From assembly GCA_022448485.1 (NCBI GenBank), contig JAKUUI010000005.1, positions 1-64,000 of the forward strand: a stretch of DNA of 64,000 nucleotides, given 5' to 3'. A program made the translations under genes and the position numbers. This document shows positions 26,476 to 34,949 of this stretch, piece after piece; within the stretch, counting starts at the first letter, position 1; every line of letters begins with the position of its first letter. A model generated the notes under the pieces. That model ran no database searches. It was not told the origin of the DNA and saw only the letters and a list, made by a program, of their open reading frames with translations. The stretch comes from SAR324 cluster bacterium. GTDB lineage: Bacteria; SAR324; NAC60-12.

Positions 26476-29400
26476 TCAAGGCAAGCAGTTATCCGGACAG
26501 GCGTATTGTTGTTTAAATTTTGCAATTGACAAAATTTTAACTCCCGCAGACATTCCAGCATCATGGTCTCTTCCGGACATTCTTAAAATCAGCTTGCGTT
26601 GTTTGGATGGTAACAAATAGCTTCGTACAACATTTTGAATGTCTGCCAGTGTAAGTCTTTCCAAAGCTGTAATCTCTTTACTGTTTTCATCAAACTTAGC
26701 ATTTCGTTCAAAAGCAAGCGTAAAGAGTCGTCCAGCTTCACCTGTTACGGAAGTACTCTTTTGCAATTTACTGTGAAGTACGGATTTTTTGATTTTGTCA
26801 AGTTCTTCATCAGTAAGGTTATCTAAGGATTTGTAGAACTTTTCAAGAAAGGCCTCCATCCTTTTCTCCAAAATTTCCACATTGTACTCTCCAGACTGAA
26901 TGATAAAAATCAAACCCAATGTTTTTTCGAGTATGGTCATGCCAGAATTGACAATGTAGCCCAGCTGCTGACTGGTACGCAATTCGTTATAAAACTGCGG
27001 TTGCATTATATTGTCGATCACCATCAAGGCAACTTGCAATTTCGGGCTGTGTTGCCCAATTTGAACGTCCGTCACTAATGCGGAATTTTCGACCTGCATT
27101 TTACGAGTGAAGGTATGGGATTTGCCTTGAGAAACCTGGCGAACACTTGCCAAAAACCGTTTTCCTTCAGGCAAAGTTTTTTCCCCCAGTTTCTCACGCA
27201 ATACTTTAACTGCATCACGCACCGGTTTCACACGGAGATTACCATAAACAAATCCCTCAATATAAAGTTGGTCAAATAGTTTTTTTGCAAATTTCTTTAC
27301 TTGATCGAGCCGTATTTTTTTTATTTCTTTTTCATAGTCCATAATCGAAAATTTCTTCCCTTCCAGCAGCAAACTCCTAAAATAGAAGGCCTGATGATAA
27401 GGCTGTTGAAAATAAAAATTCTGATAGCGGCGCAGACGAACTTCCTTGAGGTTGTTGAAAGTTTTTTTATCAATCGTGATCGTTTTCAAACGGCTCGCAA
27501 CTGTTTTTACCAATTCCTGTATCCGATCTGAGTAGCCGCTGAAAGTGAGATTTATTCCCTTTTTGTCCACATTGATTCCATATTCCATGCCTGCCAAACG
27601 GACGGGATATCCAAATTCATTGAGTCCCTCACGGATAGCATCCGTATAAAGTTGTGACAAGACGGCATTGCGCGGAGAAGAATAAACATGCGGAGAATTA
27701 ATCCGTAACATCAAATGCGCTTTCGGAGTTTCAAAACGAAAATCCTGCTGAAACCAAATTTTACCAAACTCATTATCCTGTATAATTATCGGGTTCCCCA
27801 ATGCGTGTTTACGCAATAATTCCCGTAAAGCTCCTGCATAAACTGCTTTTGGTGGAATATCTGCTGAGGTCAGCAACTCGTCCCACGACTTCCATAATTT
27901 TCCCTGAGAGCGTTCAAAACGTTTCAGCACTCCTGCACTAAGCCCTTCTTGCTGCAGTCCCACAATCGATTGATGAGTAAGTTTTACGGTGCCTTGAAAA
28001 GCTAACACTTCCAGGCCTTCCGGCAAAAACGGATTTGCTTCCGGAAGATTCAATGCAGAATGAGTTTTTGAGTTGCGCCATTTAATGACCCACTTCGGAT
28101 TACTGTAAGTCAGTGAATACTCAACACCATAATACTCTTCCTTTTCAGTTGTTTTGACTTCCCGTGCAGCCAAAATAGCCAGCATATTTTCAGGAATCAA
28201 ACTGTAGAGCATGCTGTCAAAAATGCGTGGTTTGAACTCAGTAATCAGGTACGGATCAATTTCAACAGTGCGCAAAGGGTAGTACATCATCAGCGTGGAA
28301 AAAACATTGACTAGGGTTGTGCCTTCAGGCTTTTCCGCAAACCTGTAGTCTACCTCGGACATCCGTTTTACTTCTTCAAAAACAGTACGGGGAAGCCCTG
28401 TTTTCCGCAGTAAACGCAAATATTGAAAAACACGCTGGATGACTATTGAATAGTTCTGGAGCCCCTTGGGAGTTAGCTGAATATTTACATCAAAACTAGA
28501 AAAAGATTTGTTTGAATCTCCACCTCCTGCAGATAAGCCGGTAGCCAGATTTTCCTGTTTCAGTAACGAAAGCAAACTGCCTTTGCCTTCGTGCCCCAGT
28601 AAAAATCCCAACATTCCTAAGGGCTGGCTTTTGTAATAATGAAGAGTACGTGATAAAGGAAACATCAATGTCAGCGAGCGTGTGTCCTTGACAGTTTTAA
28701 CACGCATTAAGCGAAATCGCGGATCACGTTTCATAAATTTTGTCGAAACCCGAATTTCCGACAGGCTGCGGTTTTTCACTGAATCGAAACGTGGAACGAC
28801 CCAAGCCTGCAAAGTGTCCAAATCCTGTGGTCCTGCTACAGCCAGCATCATCCGATTACTTGAATAATGCTTTTTATAAAAAGTCAGCAATTCCCCTCTG
28901 GTTACATTCTCCAGAGTTTCCAATGTACCGGTGGCAAAATGTCTGGCTGGATGTCCTGCTTCATAAGCTTTGCGTTTCACTTGCCTAATTCTGCGGAAAT
29001 CATTTGGAATGTTTTTGGAGTGTTCTGAATTCACAGCTTTCAGTTCGCGTTCCACGAGTTCCTGATTGAACAGAGGAGCCAAAAAGAATTGTGAGAAACG
29101 GTCCAGACCTTCTTCAAAATAATCCGGATCAACTTCGAAGTGATAATTGGTACGGTCATCGGCAGTATAGGCATTACTGAATCCATCATGCGTCGAAACA
29201 AATTTCTGATAGCTACCCTCATCAGGATATTTCTCAGTTCCCAGAAATAGCATGTGTTCCAGAAAGTGAGCCAACCCAAATCGTTCCTTTGGGTCACTCA
29301 TCGAGCCGACTGCAACCGTCAAGGAAGACGCACTTCGCTGCATGGTCGGATCTGAAATCAGAATTACTTTCATTTGGTTTGGAAGCAAAAAGCGACGGTA

Positions 29401-29511
29401 TTGGCGTTGAGGATAACGAGGATCAGAATTATCCAATCCTCCACCACAAACTAAATCAGAAAATCCTCCCAAAAAACAAATTGTTAAGAATAGTGTCAGA
29501 ATTTTTCGCAT
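26476..29511 (-). CDS. Secreted M16 (insulinase/pitrilysin) metallopeptidase
   Basis: A 1011-residue protein with an N-terminal signal peptide (MRKILTLFLTICFLGGFSDLVCG). The zinc-binding inverted motif HxxEH is at His82-Glu85-His86 (HFLEHMLFLGT), with the distal Glu163 in NSEHSKN. Other landmarks are STHDGFSNAYTADDRTNYHFEV and the C-terminal GYIVNSGMT segment common to pitrilysin and insulysin. The four-domain length matches the single-chain M16A subfamily, which degrades peptides in the periplasm. A terminator-like hairpin sits upstream of the start. No functional partners are adjacent. Confidence 0.95.
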   Translation of the reverse strand: MRKILTLFLTICFLGGFSDLVCGGGLDNSDPRYPQRQYRRFLLPNQMKVILISDPTMQRSASSLTVAVGSMSDPKERFGLAHFLEHMLFLGTEKYPDEGSYQKFVSTHDGFSNAYTADDRTNYHFEVDPDYFEEGLDRFSQFFLAPLFNQELVERELKAVNSEHSKNIPNDFRRIRQVKRKAYEAGHPARHFATGTLETLENVTRGELLTFYKKHYSSNRMMLAVAGPQDLDTLQAWVVPRFDSVKNRSLSEIRVSTKFMKRDPRFRLMRVKTVKDTRSLTLMFPLSRTLHYYKSQPLGMLGFLLGHEGKGSLLSLLKQENLATGLSAGGGDSNKSFSSFDVNIQLTPKGLQNYSIVIQRVFQYLRLLRKTGLPRTVFEEVKRMSEVDYRFAEKPEGTTLVNVFSTLMMYYPLRTVEIDPYLITEFKPRIFDSMLYSLIPENMLAILAAREVKTTEKEEYYGVEYSLTYSNPKWVIKWRNSKTHSALNLPEANPFLPEGLEVLAFQGTVKLTHQSIVGLQQEGLSAGVLKRFERSQGKLWKSWDELLTSADIPPKAVYAGALRELLRKHALGNPIIIQDNEFGKIWFQQDFRFETPKAHLMLRINSPHVYSSPRNAVLSQLYTDAIREGLNEFGYPVRLAGMEYGINVDKKGINLTFSGYSDRIQELVKTVASRLKTITIDKKTFNNLKEVRLRRYQNFYFQQPYHQAFYFRSLLLEGKKFSIMDYEKEIKKIRLDQVKKFAKKLFDQLYIEGFVYGNLRVKPVRDAVKVLREKLGEKTLPEGKRFLASVRQVSQGKSHTFTRKMQVENSALVTDVQIGQHSPKLQVALMVIDNIMQPQFYNELRTSQQLGYIVNSGMTILEKTLGLIFIIQSGEYNVEILEKRMEAFLEKFYKSLDNLTDEELDKIKKSVLHSKLQKSTSVTGEAGRLFTLAFERNAKFDENSKEITALERLTLADIQNVVRSYLLPSKQRKLILRMSGRDHDAGMSAGVKILSIAKFKQQYACPDNCLP

Positions 29512-29577
29512 ATGAATTTCTCTTGTCGGTTATTTTTGATCATCAGCTATAATGCATTTCATTTTGAGAATATTTGT

Positions 29578-29608
29578 AAAAAAACGCAATTTGAAAGAAG
29601 GCGTTTTT
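29578..29608 (-). terminator. Terminator-like hairpin upstream of the peptidase gene
   Basis: An AAAAACGC / GCGTTTTT stem with a 13-base loop, followed in the minus direction by a run of seven T. It has the form of an intrinsic terminator but lies between divergent genes, just ahead of the M16 peptidase start. It could be an attenuator in that gene's leader or a relic. The stem has only three G-C pairs, so it is weak. Confidence 0.35.
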
Positions 29609-29688
29609 GTATTGACTATCAAAGCATCCGTATTACGATACTTCAATATTTAAATTTTTTCCTGAATAACACAAAAGTGTAATCGAAA

Positions 29689-30112
29689 TTGAAACCAAAG
29701 TTAGAGACACTGATTTATGACGTGGACGGTACATTGGCCGATACAGAGAATCAAGGCCACCGAATTGCTTTCAATCGAGATTTCAGGGAAACAGGGCTTG
29801 ACTGGGAATGAGAAGTTCCTCTTTATCAGGAGTTGTTGTCCGTTACAGGAAGGTAAGAGGCGGATGGAATGTTATTTGGACGAATACCTTCCCTCTTTTG
29901 AGCATCAGGATAATTTGCAGGTTTTTATTGCAGATATGCGCAAGTCAAAGTCTCGGCATTACACTGATTTGCCGGCAGAAGGGGCTGTCCCGCTACGTTC
30001 GGGAATAAAGCGGTTGATTTCTGAGGCACGAAAGCAGGGCTTACGCTTGGATCCAACTCAAACTTTACATCAACAAGCTGTTTCTAAAATAAGATCAGCC
30101 ATCCTCCAATAA
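29689..30112 (+). pseudogene. Decayed CbbY-type HAD hydrolase
   Basis: The 5' frame from TTG 29689 encodes a textbook HAD start ([19 protein letters not shown]...) of the CbbY/phosphoglycolate-phosphatase-like family. A TGA at 29809-29811 sits where relatives have a Trp (the family reads W-x-W; here DWE-stop-EVPLY), a one-base TGG-to-TGA change. At about 29850 a single extra A shifts the frame, after which family sequence resumes (GKRRMECYLDEYLPSF, then HYTDLPAEGAVPLRSGIKRL). After GLRL the similarity ends abruptly and about the last 100 residues are missing. Three independent lesions argue for a real pseudogene. cyaY starts seven bases after the last stop. Confidence 0.82.
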
Positions 30113-30119
30113 ATAATCA

Positions 30120-30443
30120 ATGGAAAATAAAGAATATTTTGCACGAGCTTCTGAATTATTCAAGAGAGTCGAGGAAAAACTTGATGAGTTTGAAGACGAA
30201 ATTGACTATGACCCAAGCCCGGACAAGCTATTGGTCAGCTTTGAAGCGAGCGGGGAAAAAATTGTCATCAATACCCAACGGGCAATTAAGGAAATCTGGC
30301 TGGCTGGAAATTCGCGAGCTTGGCACTTCCAATTTCAGCAAGAAAAAAATATCTGGTTTGCGAATGCTGAACAAGAAGAATTTTACCAGTGTTTAGCTAA
30401 TTTAATCTCTGAAAACCTGGGACATGCTGTTTCTTTCAGCTAG
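30120..30443 (+). CDS. cyaY: Frataxin-like iron donor CyaY
   Basis: A 107-residue frataxin homologue with the expected acidic helix (VEEKLDEFEDEIDYDPSPDK) and the conserved sheet VINTQRAIKEIWLAG-SRAWHFQF. Frataxins bind iron and tune iron-sulfur cluster assembly in the cytoplasm. Length matches the family. It follows the HAD pseudogene closely and may use its promoter. No isc genes are adjacent. Confidence 0.93.
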   Translation: MENKEYFARASELFKRVEEKLDEFEDEIDYDPSPDKLLVSFEASGEKIVINTQRAIKEIWLAGNSRAWHFQFQQEKNIWFANAEQEEFYQCLANLISENLGHAVSFS

Positions 30444-30477
30444 TACAGGAATGTGCATATTATCCGTTTAAATATTT

Positions 30478-30966
30478 CTAATCCTTTTTCCGGTAATCTC
30501 CAGATTTTCCTCCGGTTTTTTCCAGCAAATAAACAGACTCAATTACCATACATTTGGTAACCGATTTGCACATATCGTAGAAGGTTAAGGCAGCAACTGA
30601 GGCTGCTGTGAGGGCTTCCATCTCAACACCGGTACGACCAGTAGTTTTGGCTGTGACTTGAATTAAAGCATATTCTTCCTCCAACTCAATATCAACATCC
30701 ACTCCAGAAAGAGGTAAAGGGTGACACATTGGAATCAATTCTGAGGTACGCTTTGCAGCTTGAATTCCTCCAATTACAGCTGTTTGCAAAACCGGACCTT
30801 TTTTTGTGCTTCCAGAAACTCTAAGCAGTTCCGCAAGTTCTGCACCTAAGTGCACACGAGCCACCGCAACTGCTTTACGCTCAGTAACAGTTTTTTCGGA
30901 AATATCGACCATCCTTGGCAAATCACTTCCGGAAAGGTGAGTAAATTCGTTCGTTGAATCAGACAT
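30478..30966 (-). CDS. moaC: Cyclic pyranopterin monophosphate synthase
   Basis: MoaC, which forms cPMP in the first stage of molybdenum-cofactor biosynthesis together with MoaA. Motifs: FTHL...MVDISEKTVTERKAVA at the start, IPMCHPLPLSGVDVDIE in the middle, and GVEMEALTAASVAALTFYDMCK. I place the start at ATG 30966 (MSDSTNEFTHL), 25 bases past the bpt stop; the track start at 31011 is a TTG inside bpt. It is the last gene of the ftsZ-bpt-moaC run. moaD is elsewhere in the window. Confidence 0.95.
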   Translation of the reverse strand: MSDSTNEFTHLSGSDLPRMVDISEKTVTERKAVAVARVHLGAELAELLRVSGSTKKGPVLQTAVIGGIQAAKRTSELIPMCHPLPLSGVDVDIELEEEYALIQVTAKTTGRTGVEMEALTAASVAALTFYDMCKSVTKCMVIESVYLLEKTGGKSGDYRKKD

Positions 30967-30991
30967 GTTCTGGTGAATGAACCGGTGAGTT

Positions 30992-31699
30992 TTATTGTTG
31001 GTAATTCCCAAAAGGAATCCAGCGAGAATCCTGCAAAATTTGAGCAGGCTGATACTCTGCTTTGTAATTCATTTTATGAGAATTTTCAATCCAATATCCT
31101 AAATATAACCAGCGAATATTGAGAAAACGTGCATACTCTATTTCATACAAAAGTGAAAAAACTCCCAGCCTCCTTGATACAAACTCCGGATCAAAAACAA
31201 AATAAACAGAACTGATTAATTCCGGCAAACGATCCAACCAGCCCAATCCAATCAGCTTATTTCCTAAATAGTAACGCAGGATTTCGGTCGGAACTGGAGT
31301 TTCGATCAAAAAATCAAAATACTCAATTTCCTCAACTGGGGACTCCGCATCGTGCCAATCTTTCTGGTATTGCTGATAAAGAGCAAAATCTTCCTGATTA
31401 AATTCTACTGGATGATGCTCAACACGCACTTCTTTGTTTTTTCTCCAAGTCCGACGTTGCCCTTTGTTTTGAGAAAAATTTTGCACATCGATCCGAATCG
31501 GAATGCACGACTGACAGCCTGAGCATACAGGGCGATAAATGGAAAGTCCACTCCGGCGAAAGCCTTGATTAAGCAGAGAAGCGTAACCGTCTGCTGGGAG
31601 CTTACTGGTCTGGAAGGAAACATTGTGCCAAGAATAATCTTCCCGATATGGACAAGGCCCATTGTTAGTCTGATAAAGATTTATCTGGCCTCCGCTCAT
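30992..31699 (-). CDS. bpt: Aspartate/glutamate leucyltransferase (N-end rule)
   Basis: A 235-residue aminoacyl-tRNA-protein transferase of the ATE/Bpt type, which adds Leu from leucyl-tRNA to N-terminal Asp/Glu and so marks proteins for ClpS-ClpAP. Signs: the N-terminal CPY (GPCPYRE), the pair CSGCQSCIPIRI with R-R-S-GLSIYRP before it, and the C-terminal DPEFVSRRLGVFSLLYEIEYAR and YWI-NSHKMNYKAEYQP. ATG 31699 is chosen over the track TTG at 31705. It lies between ftsZ and moaC on the same strand. clpP is also in the window. Confidence 0.93.
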   Translation of the reverse strand: MSGGQINLYQTNNGPCPYREDYSWHNVSFQTSKLPADGYASLLNQGFRRSGLSIYRPVCSGCQSCIPIRIDVQNFSQNKGQRRTWRKNKEVRVEHHPVEFNQEDFALYQQYQKDWHDAESPVEEIEYFDFLIETPVPTEILRYYLGNKLIGLGWLDRLPELISSVYFVFDPEFVSRRLGVFSLLYEIEYARFLNIRWLYLGYWIENSHKMNYKAEYQPAQILQDSRWIPFGNYQQ

Positions 31700-31748
31700 T
31701 TTCAATGTTCAGGAAAGAGGAATAAGGAAAAAGGCGAAAAGGACTTAA

Positions 31749-32720
31749 TCAGGACAATCCGGTGGCAATTACAGTCATGGCAACTTCATCACCTGCTGCT
31801 TCAGAGAAGGTGGCCCCCCAGATCAACTCAACGTCTTCGTCAGCCATATCTTCAATGAGTGACATGGCTTCCTGAATTTCATAAGCGCTGGTGTCTTTTG
31901 GTCCACTGACATGTACCAAAATGCCTTTTGCTCCACGAATGTCTGTATCTTCCATGAGAGAACCATGCAAAGCATCCTCTACTGCATTCAATGCTCTGTC
32001 CTTCCCTTTCGCCACACCACGACCAATGACTGCTTTCCCCATTCCCTTCATTATGGTCTGCACATCTGCAAAATCGACATTGATGTCACCGACTCCGCTA
32101 AGCAGGAGAGTGATGCCTCTGATAGCGTTGATCAGCACCATATCAACCATGTGAAAAGCTTCAAGGAAGCTTGTATTCTGTGTGCTGGCATCGAGAAGTT
32201 TGTCGTTGGGAATAACCAGTAAAGTATCAGTAAATTCCCGGAGGCGTTCAACTCCAGCAAGCCCTGAATCCCTTCTTTTTGTGCCTTCAAAGGAAAAGGG
32301 AATGGTAACAATACCAACAGTCAGAATTTGCTTCTCTTTTGCCAGACGAGCGATAGTTGGAGCTGCACCGGTTCCTGTTCCACCGCCCATTCCGGCAGCA
32401 ATGAAAATCATATTAGCACCTTCAACAGCTTCACTTAATTCTGTAAGACTCTCCTCGGCAGCACCTTCGCCTACTTCAGGGCGTGCTCCAGCTCCCATTC
32501 CGCGTGTTAGTTTTTTGCCAAGCTCTATCTTTTTATGTGATTTGTTACGCTTTAAGGCCTTGACATCCGTATTGCAAATAATCGTCTCTACTTTGTCAAG
32601 ATCTTCTTCTGCTATTTGCGTGACCACATTCCCTCCAGCTCCCCCGACACCGATTATTTTTATGTTTGGAATAAATGCTTCCTGAACGGGAGAAAATTGT
32701 GTAGTTTGTGTTTCTGCCAT
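31749..32720 (-). CDS. ftsZ: Cell-division GTPase FtsZ lacking its C-terminal tail
   Basis: A 323-residue FtsZ. The nucleotide-binding motifs are intact: IGVGGAGGNVV near residue 24, the tubulin signature GMGGGTGTGAAP at 110-121, and the synergy loop GDINVDFADV at 211-220 that completes the partner's GTPase site. The protein ends at VIATGLS, exactly at the end of the globular core. The usual 50-80-residue linker and the conserved C-terminal peptide that binds FtsA and other partners are absent, and none is encoded in other frames nearby. No ftsA or ftsQ is adjacent. It could be a second FtsZ or a division system that does not need the tail. Confidence 0.93.
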   Translation of the reverse strand: MAETQTTQFSPVQEAFIPNIKIIGVGGAGGNVVTQIAEEDLDKVETIICNTDVKALKRNKSHKKIELGKKLTRGMGAGARPEVGEGAAEESLTELSEAVEGANMIFIAAGMGGGTGTGAAPTIARLAKEKQILTVGIVTIPFSFEGTKRRDSGLAGVERLREFTDTLLVIPNDKLLDASTQNTSFLEAFHMVDMVLINAIRGITLLLSGVGDINVDFADVQTIMKGMGKAVIGRGVAKGKDRALNAVEDALHGSLMEDTDIRGAKGILVHVSGPKDTSAYEIQEAMSLIEDMADEDVELIWGATFSEAAGDEVAMTVIATGLS

Positions 32721-33172
32721 GAATTACAACTCAAAAAGAAATTAGGGATTAAAATTAAATCTGTTTTGAAATAAGATTGTACGTTGCGTAAAAATCACAG
32801 ACTTAACTGATCGGTGAGGTGATCTCAATCAACTGCTTACGGTCGGCAATTTCGAAACCGTAAGGAAAATGGATCATGCATTAACGCGAAATTATACACT
32901 GAATGCATTAGACTATGGCAGATAACCATCAACAACCAGCCGTAAAGCTGAAAGTCGTCACTTCAAATAAAGGTCAATTCCCCCATCTTTTTAATAAGGG
33001 AAAAACTTTTTCAAGATCAAACATGAAAATGCTAGCACAAAAAATATAGAATTTGTTGACTAAACCTTGCAACGATCCGTGAATCATGATATAGCTGTAT
33101 TGTCGAATTTGCAAACCAAGAATTGTGGGTGGTTAAAAAACCGCTTCAATTCGCTTCTTTCTTGGAACTATT
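32721..33172. other. Intergenic region upstream of ftsZ and the small membrane-protein gene
   Basis: About 450 bases between divergent genes, so it should carry the ftsZ promoter. I see AT-rich stretches and a few short symmetric pieces (for example around 32810-32870, GGTGAGGTGATCTCAATC), but no tRNA, clear promoter pair or recognisable structured RNA. Confidence 0.4.
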
Positions 33173-33322
33173 ATGATTTCTGAACAAGTTTTTTATCTCT
33201 TTCTCTTTCCCTGGATCGTTTTCATAGCCGCTGTTCCGGGTTCTGTAATGACATACATCTTCGCTGGCCTTGCGGCACAATTACTTAATTATCTCCCAGA
33301 AAAAACTGGTGATGAAAAATAA
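33173..33322 (+). CDS. Small membrane protein, 49 aa
   Basis: Missing from the ORF track because it is short. ATG 33173 opens MISEQVFYLFLFPWIVFIAAVPG..., followed by MTYIFAGLAAQLLNYL and a charged tail ending TGDEK-stop. Two short hydrophobic segments suggest membrane insertion. A GGA lies about 8 bases before the start. It precedes the YbjN-like gene by about 25-70 bases on the same strand, so the two may be cotranscribed. No family recognised. Confidence 0.5.
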   Translation: MISEQVFYLFLFPWIVFIAAVPGSVMTYIFAGLAAQLLNYLPEKTGDEK

Positions 33323-33346
33323 TGAATCGGATGTTAAGCAAGCGTT

Positions 33347-33787
33347 TTGTATAGTTTGTCATCCATTCAATCTCTGCAGTTTGGAGGAGACTTGAACCAG
33401 TATAGCGCAATGATCACCGATTTTCTGCATAACTGCGGAGAAGCGGAAAAAGAGTTCGTCAGCAGTCAGGAATGGTGGATTATCAGTGGCTCTGTTAAGG
33501 TCCAGATTTTCCTCACAAACCTGGAGGACAATGCCGAACTGATTGTTGCATCAAATCTTTTTCAGTATCCAACTCAAAAAGCTGATATTAATGAATATTT
33601 ACTGAAACTCAACGGTACACTGAAACTCAAAGGAGTGAGTTTTGGTATACGTAACAAGCAGCTGATTTTAAGCTATATCCGTCCCGTTCAAGGGTTGGAT
33701 CCTGAAGAACTTCAATGGATTATTGCCAGTATTGCAGTCATTGCCGATGAATACGACGATTTCCTGATTGAAAAGTTCAACATGTAG
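33347..33787 (+). CDS. YbjN-like / type III chaperone-fold protein
   Basis: A 146-residue soluble protein with an alternating helix-sheet pattern typical of YbjN and CesT-like folds (WIISGSVKVQIFLTNLED, then LIVASNLFQYP and LKLKGVSFGIRNKQLILSYIRPV, then a helix WIIASIAVIADEYDDFLI). Such proteins often act as binding or chaperone modules; target unknown. The track start at 33347 is TTG; a second TTG at 33392 has an excellent GGAGG five bases upstream and could be the true start, giving about 131 residues. Stop is 27 bases before ogt. Confidence 0.65.
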   Translation: MYSLSSIQSLQFGGDLNQYSAMITDFLHNCGEAEKEFVSSQEWWIISGSVKVQIFLTNLEDNAELIVASNLFQYPTQKADINEYLLKLNGTLKLKGVSFGIRNKQLILSYIRPVQGLDPEELQWIIASIAVIADEYDDFLIEKFNM

Positions 33788-33814
33788 AACGTTATCTTCC
33801 TCTCTTTTTGTAGT

Positions 33815-34327
33815 ATGGCTGTCTTCTCTTCTCAATTTTACTGTTTTTACCCGTCTCCTTTGGGACAAATCAGGTTGATTGAAATTCAAGAACACTTATC
33901 ACAAGCAGATTTTGTTGAGGATCTTCCACAGGCTGAAAACATTTCCGAAACATTTAAGGAATCCTACTCCGCTTTCCTCCTGACCGTCTGCCAACAATTG
34001 GATGAATATTTTACCGGCATTCGACAAAAATTCGACCTGAAGTTAAAACCCCAAGGCACAGCTTTTCAGTGTTCTGCATGGAATGCACTGCTTCGGGTAC
34101 CCTATGGAGAAACCTGGAGTTACCTACAGCATGCCCAGGAGATCAAAAACCCGAAAGCCGTCCGGGCAATCGGCCAGGCAAACGCACGTAATCCTATTCC
34201 CATCATTATTCCATGTCACCGGGTAATTGGCAAAAACGGTGAGCTGACAGGTTATGCAGGAGGGTTAGGGCGTAAGGCGCAGTTACTTGAACTGGAGCGC
34301 CGTTTCAAGCACGGACAAAAGAATTAG
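33815..34327 (+). CDS. ogt: Methylated-DNA-[protein]-cysteine methyltransferase
   Basis: A 170-residue O6-alkylguanine repair protein. The alkyl-acceptor motif is IPCHRVIG with Cys134, flanked by TAFQCSAWNALLRVPYGETWSY and QANARNPIPIIIPCH, then GYAGGLGRKAQLLELE. It removes O6-alkyl groups from guanine in one suicidal step. Its 3' end overlaps that of the convergent hydrolase gene by 23 bases. Confidence 0.95.
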   Translation: MAVFSSQFYCFYPSPLGQIRLIEIQEHLSQADFVEDLPQAENISETFKESYSAFLLTVCQQLDEYFTGIRQKFDLKLKPQGTAFQCSAWNALLRVPYGETWSYLQHAQEIKNPKAVRAIGQANARNPIPIIIPCHRVIGKNGELTGYAGGLGRKAQLLELERRFKHGQKN

Positions 34328-34949
34328 ATCGCATTTCATGACCAATACTAGTCGAATCTCCGTGACCGGTGATCACAGAGGTTTCTTCATCCAGAGTGTA
34401 AAGTTTTTCCCGGATGGATTGCTCAATTTTCCGAAAATCACCGCCCCACAAATCAGTTCTCCCGATAGATCCGTGGAACAATGTGTCTCCGGCAATCAGC
34501 AGTTTTTGGCTTTCAAACAAAAAACACATTGAACCTGGAGTGTGTCCGGGAGTATGCAGAGCCTTCCCCTGAGCCTTATTCATGTCAATTTCCTCTTCAT
34601 GTTCCAACCATTGATCCGGCGGTGGAGGCTTCTCAAAAGGAATACCAAACATTCGGCATTGATCCTCCAACATATCCCAGAGAAACAAATCTTCACGGTG
34701 CAAAGCCAATTTTGCACCAGTTGCCTCTTTCATTTTTCCAGAAGCAAGAAAATGATCCAAATGCGCATGGGTGTGAATAATACGATCCACTTGAAGATCC
34801 AATTCAACCAAACGATCAAGTAGTATTTCAGCGTCTCCTCCAGGATCCACGACAATTGCTTTCCGACTAACTGGGTCAGCTAAAAAGGTACAATTACACT
34901 GCAAGGGACCAACCGGCTTAGTTTCTACAAAAAGATTAGCATCACTCAT
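34305..34949 (-). CDS. Glyoxalase-II-like metallo-beta-lactamase hydrolase
   Basis: A 214-residue MBL-fold hydrolase with the metal motif HTHAHLDHFLASG, the loop HTPGHTPGSMCFL, the bridging Asp in LLIAGDTLF and a late His in ITGHGDST. The size and the NCTFLADP...VVDPGGDAE start match the YcbL-type glyoxalase II group, which hydrolyses thioesters or persulfides. Its ATG overlaps the topA stop (ATGA), so the two are translationally coupled. The 3' end overlaps ogt on the other strand. Confidence 0.92.
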   Translation of the reverse strand: MSDANLFVETKPVGPLQCNCTFLADPVSRKAIVVDPGGDAEILLDRLVELDLQVDRIIHTHAHLDHFLASGKMKEATGAKLALHREDLFLWDMLEDQCRMFGIPFEKPPPPDQWLEHEEEIDMNKAQGKALHTPGHTPGSMCFLFESQKLLIAGDTLFHGSIGRTDLWGGDFRKIEQSIREKLYTLDEETSVITGHGDSTSIGHEMRSNSFVRA

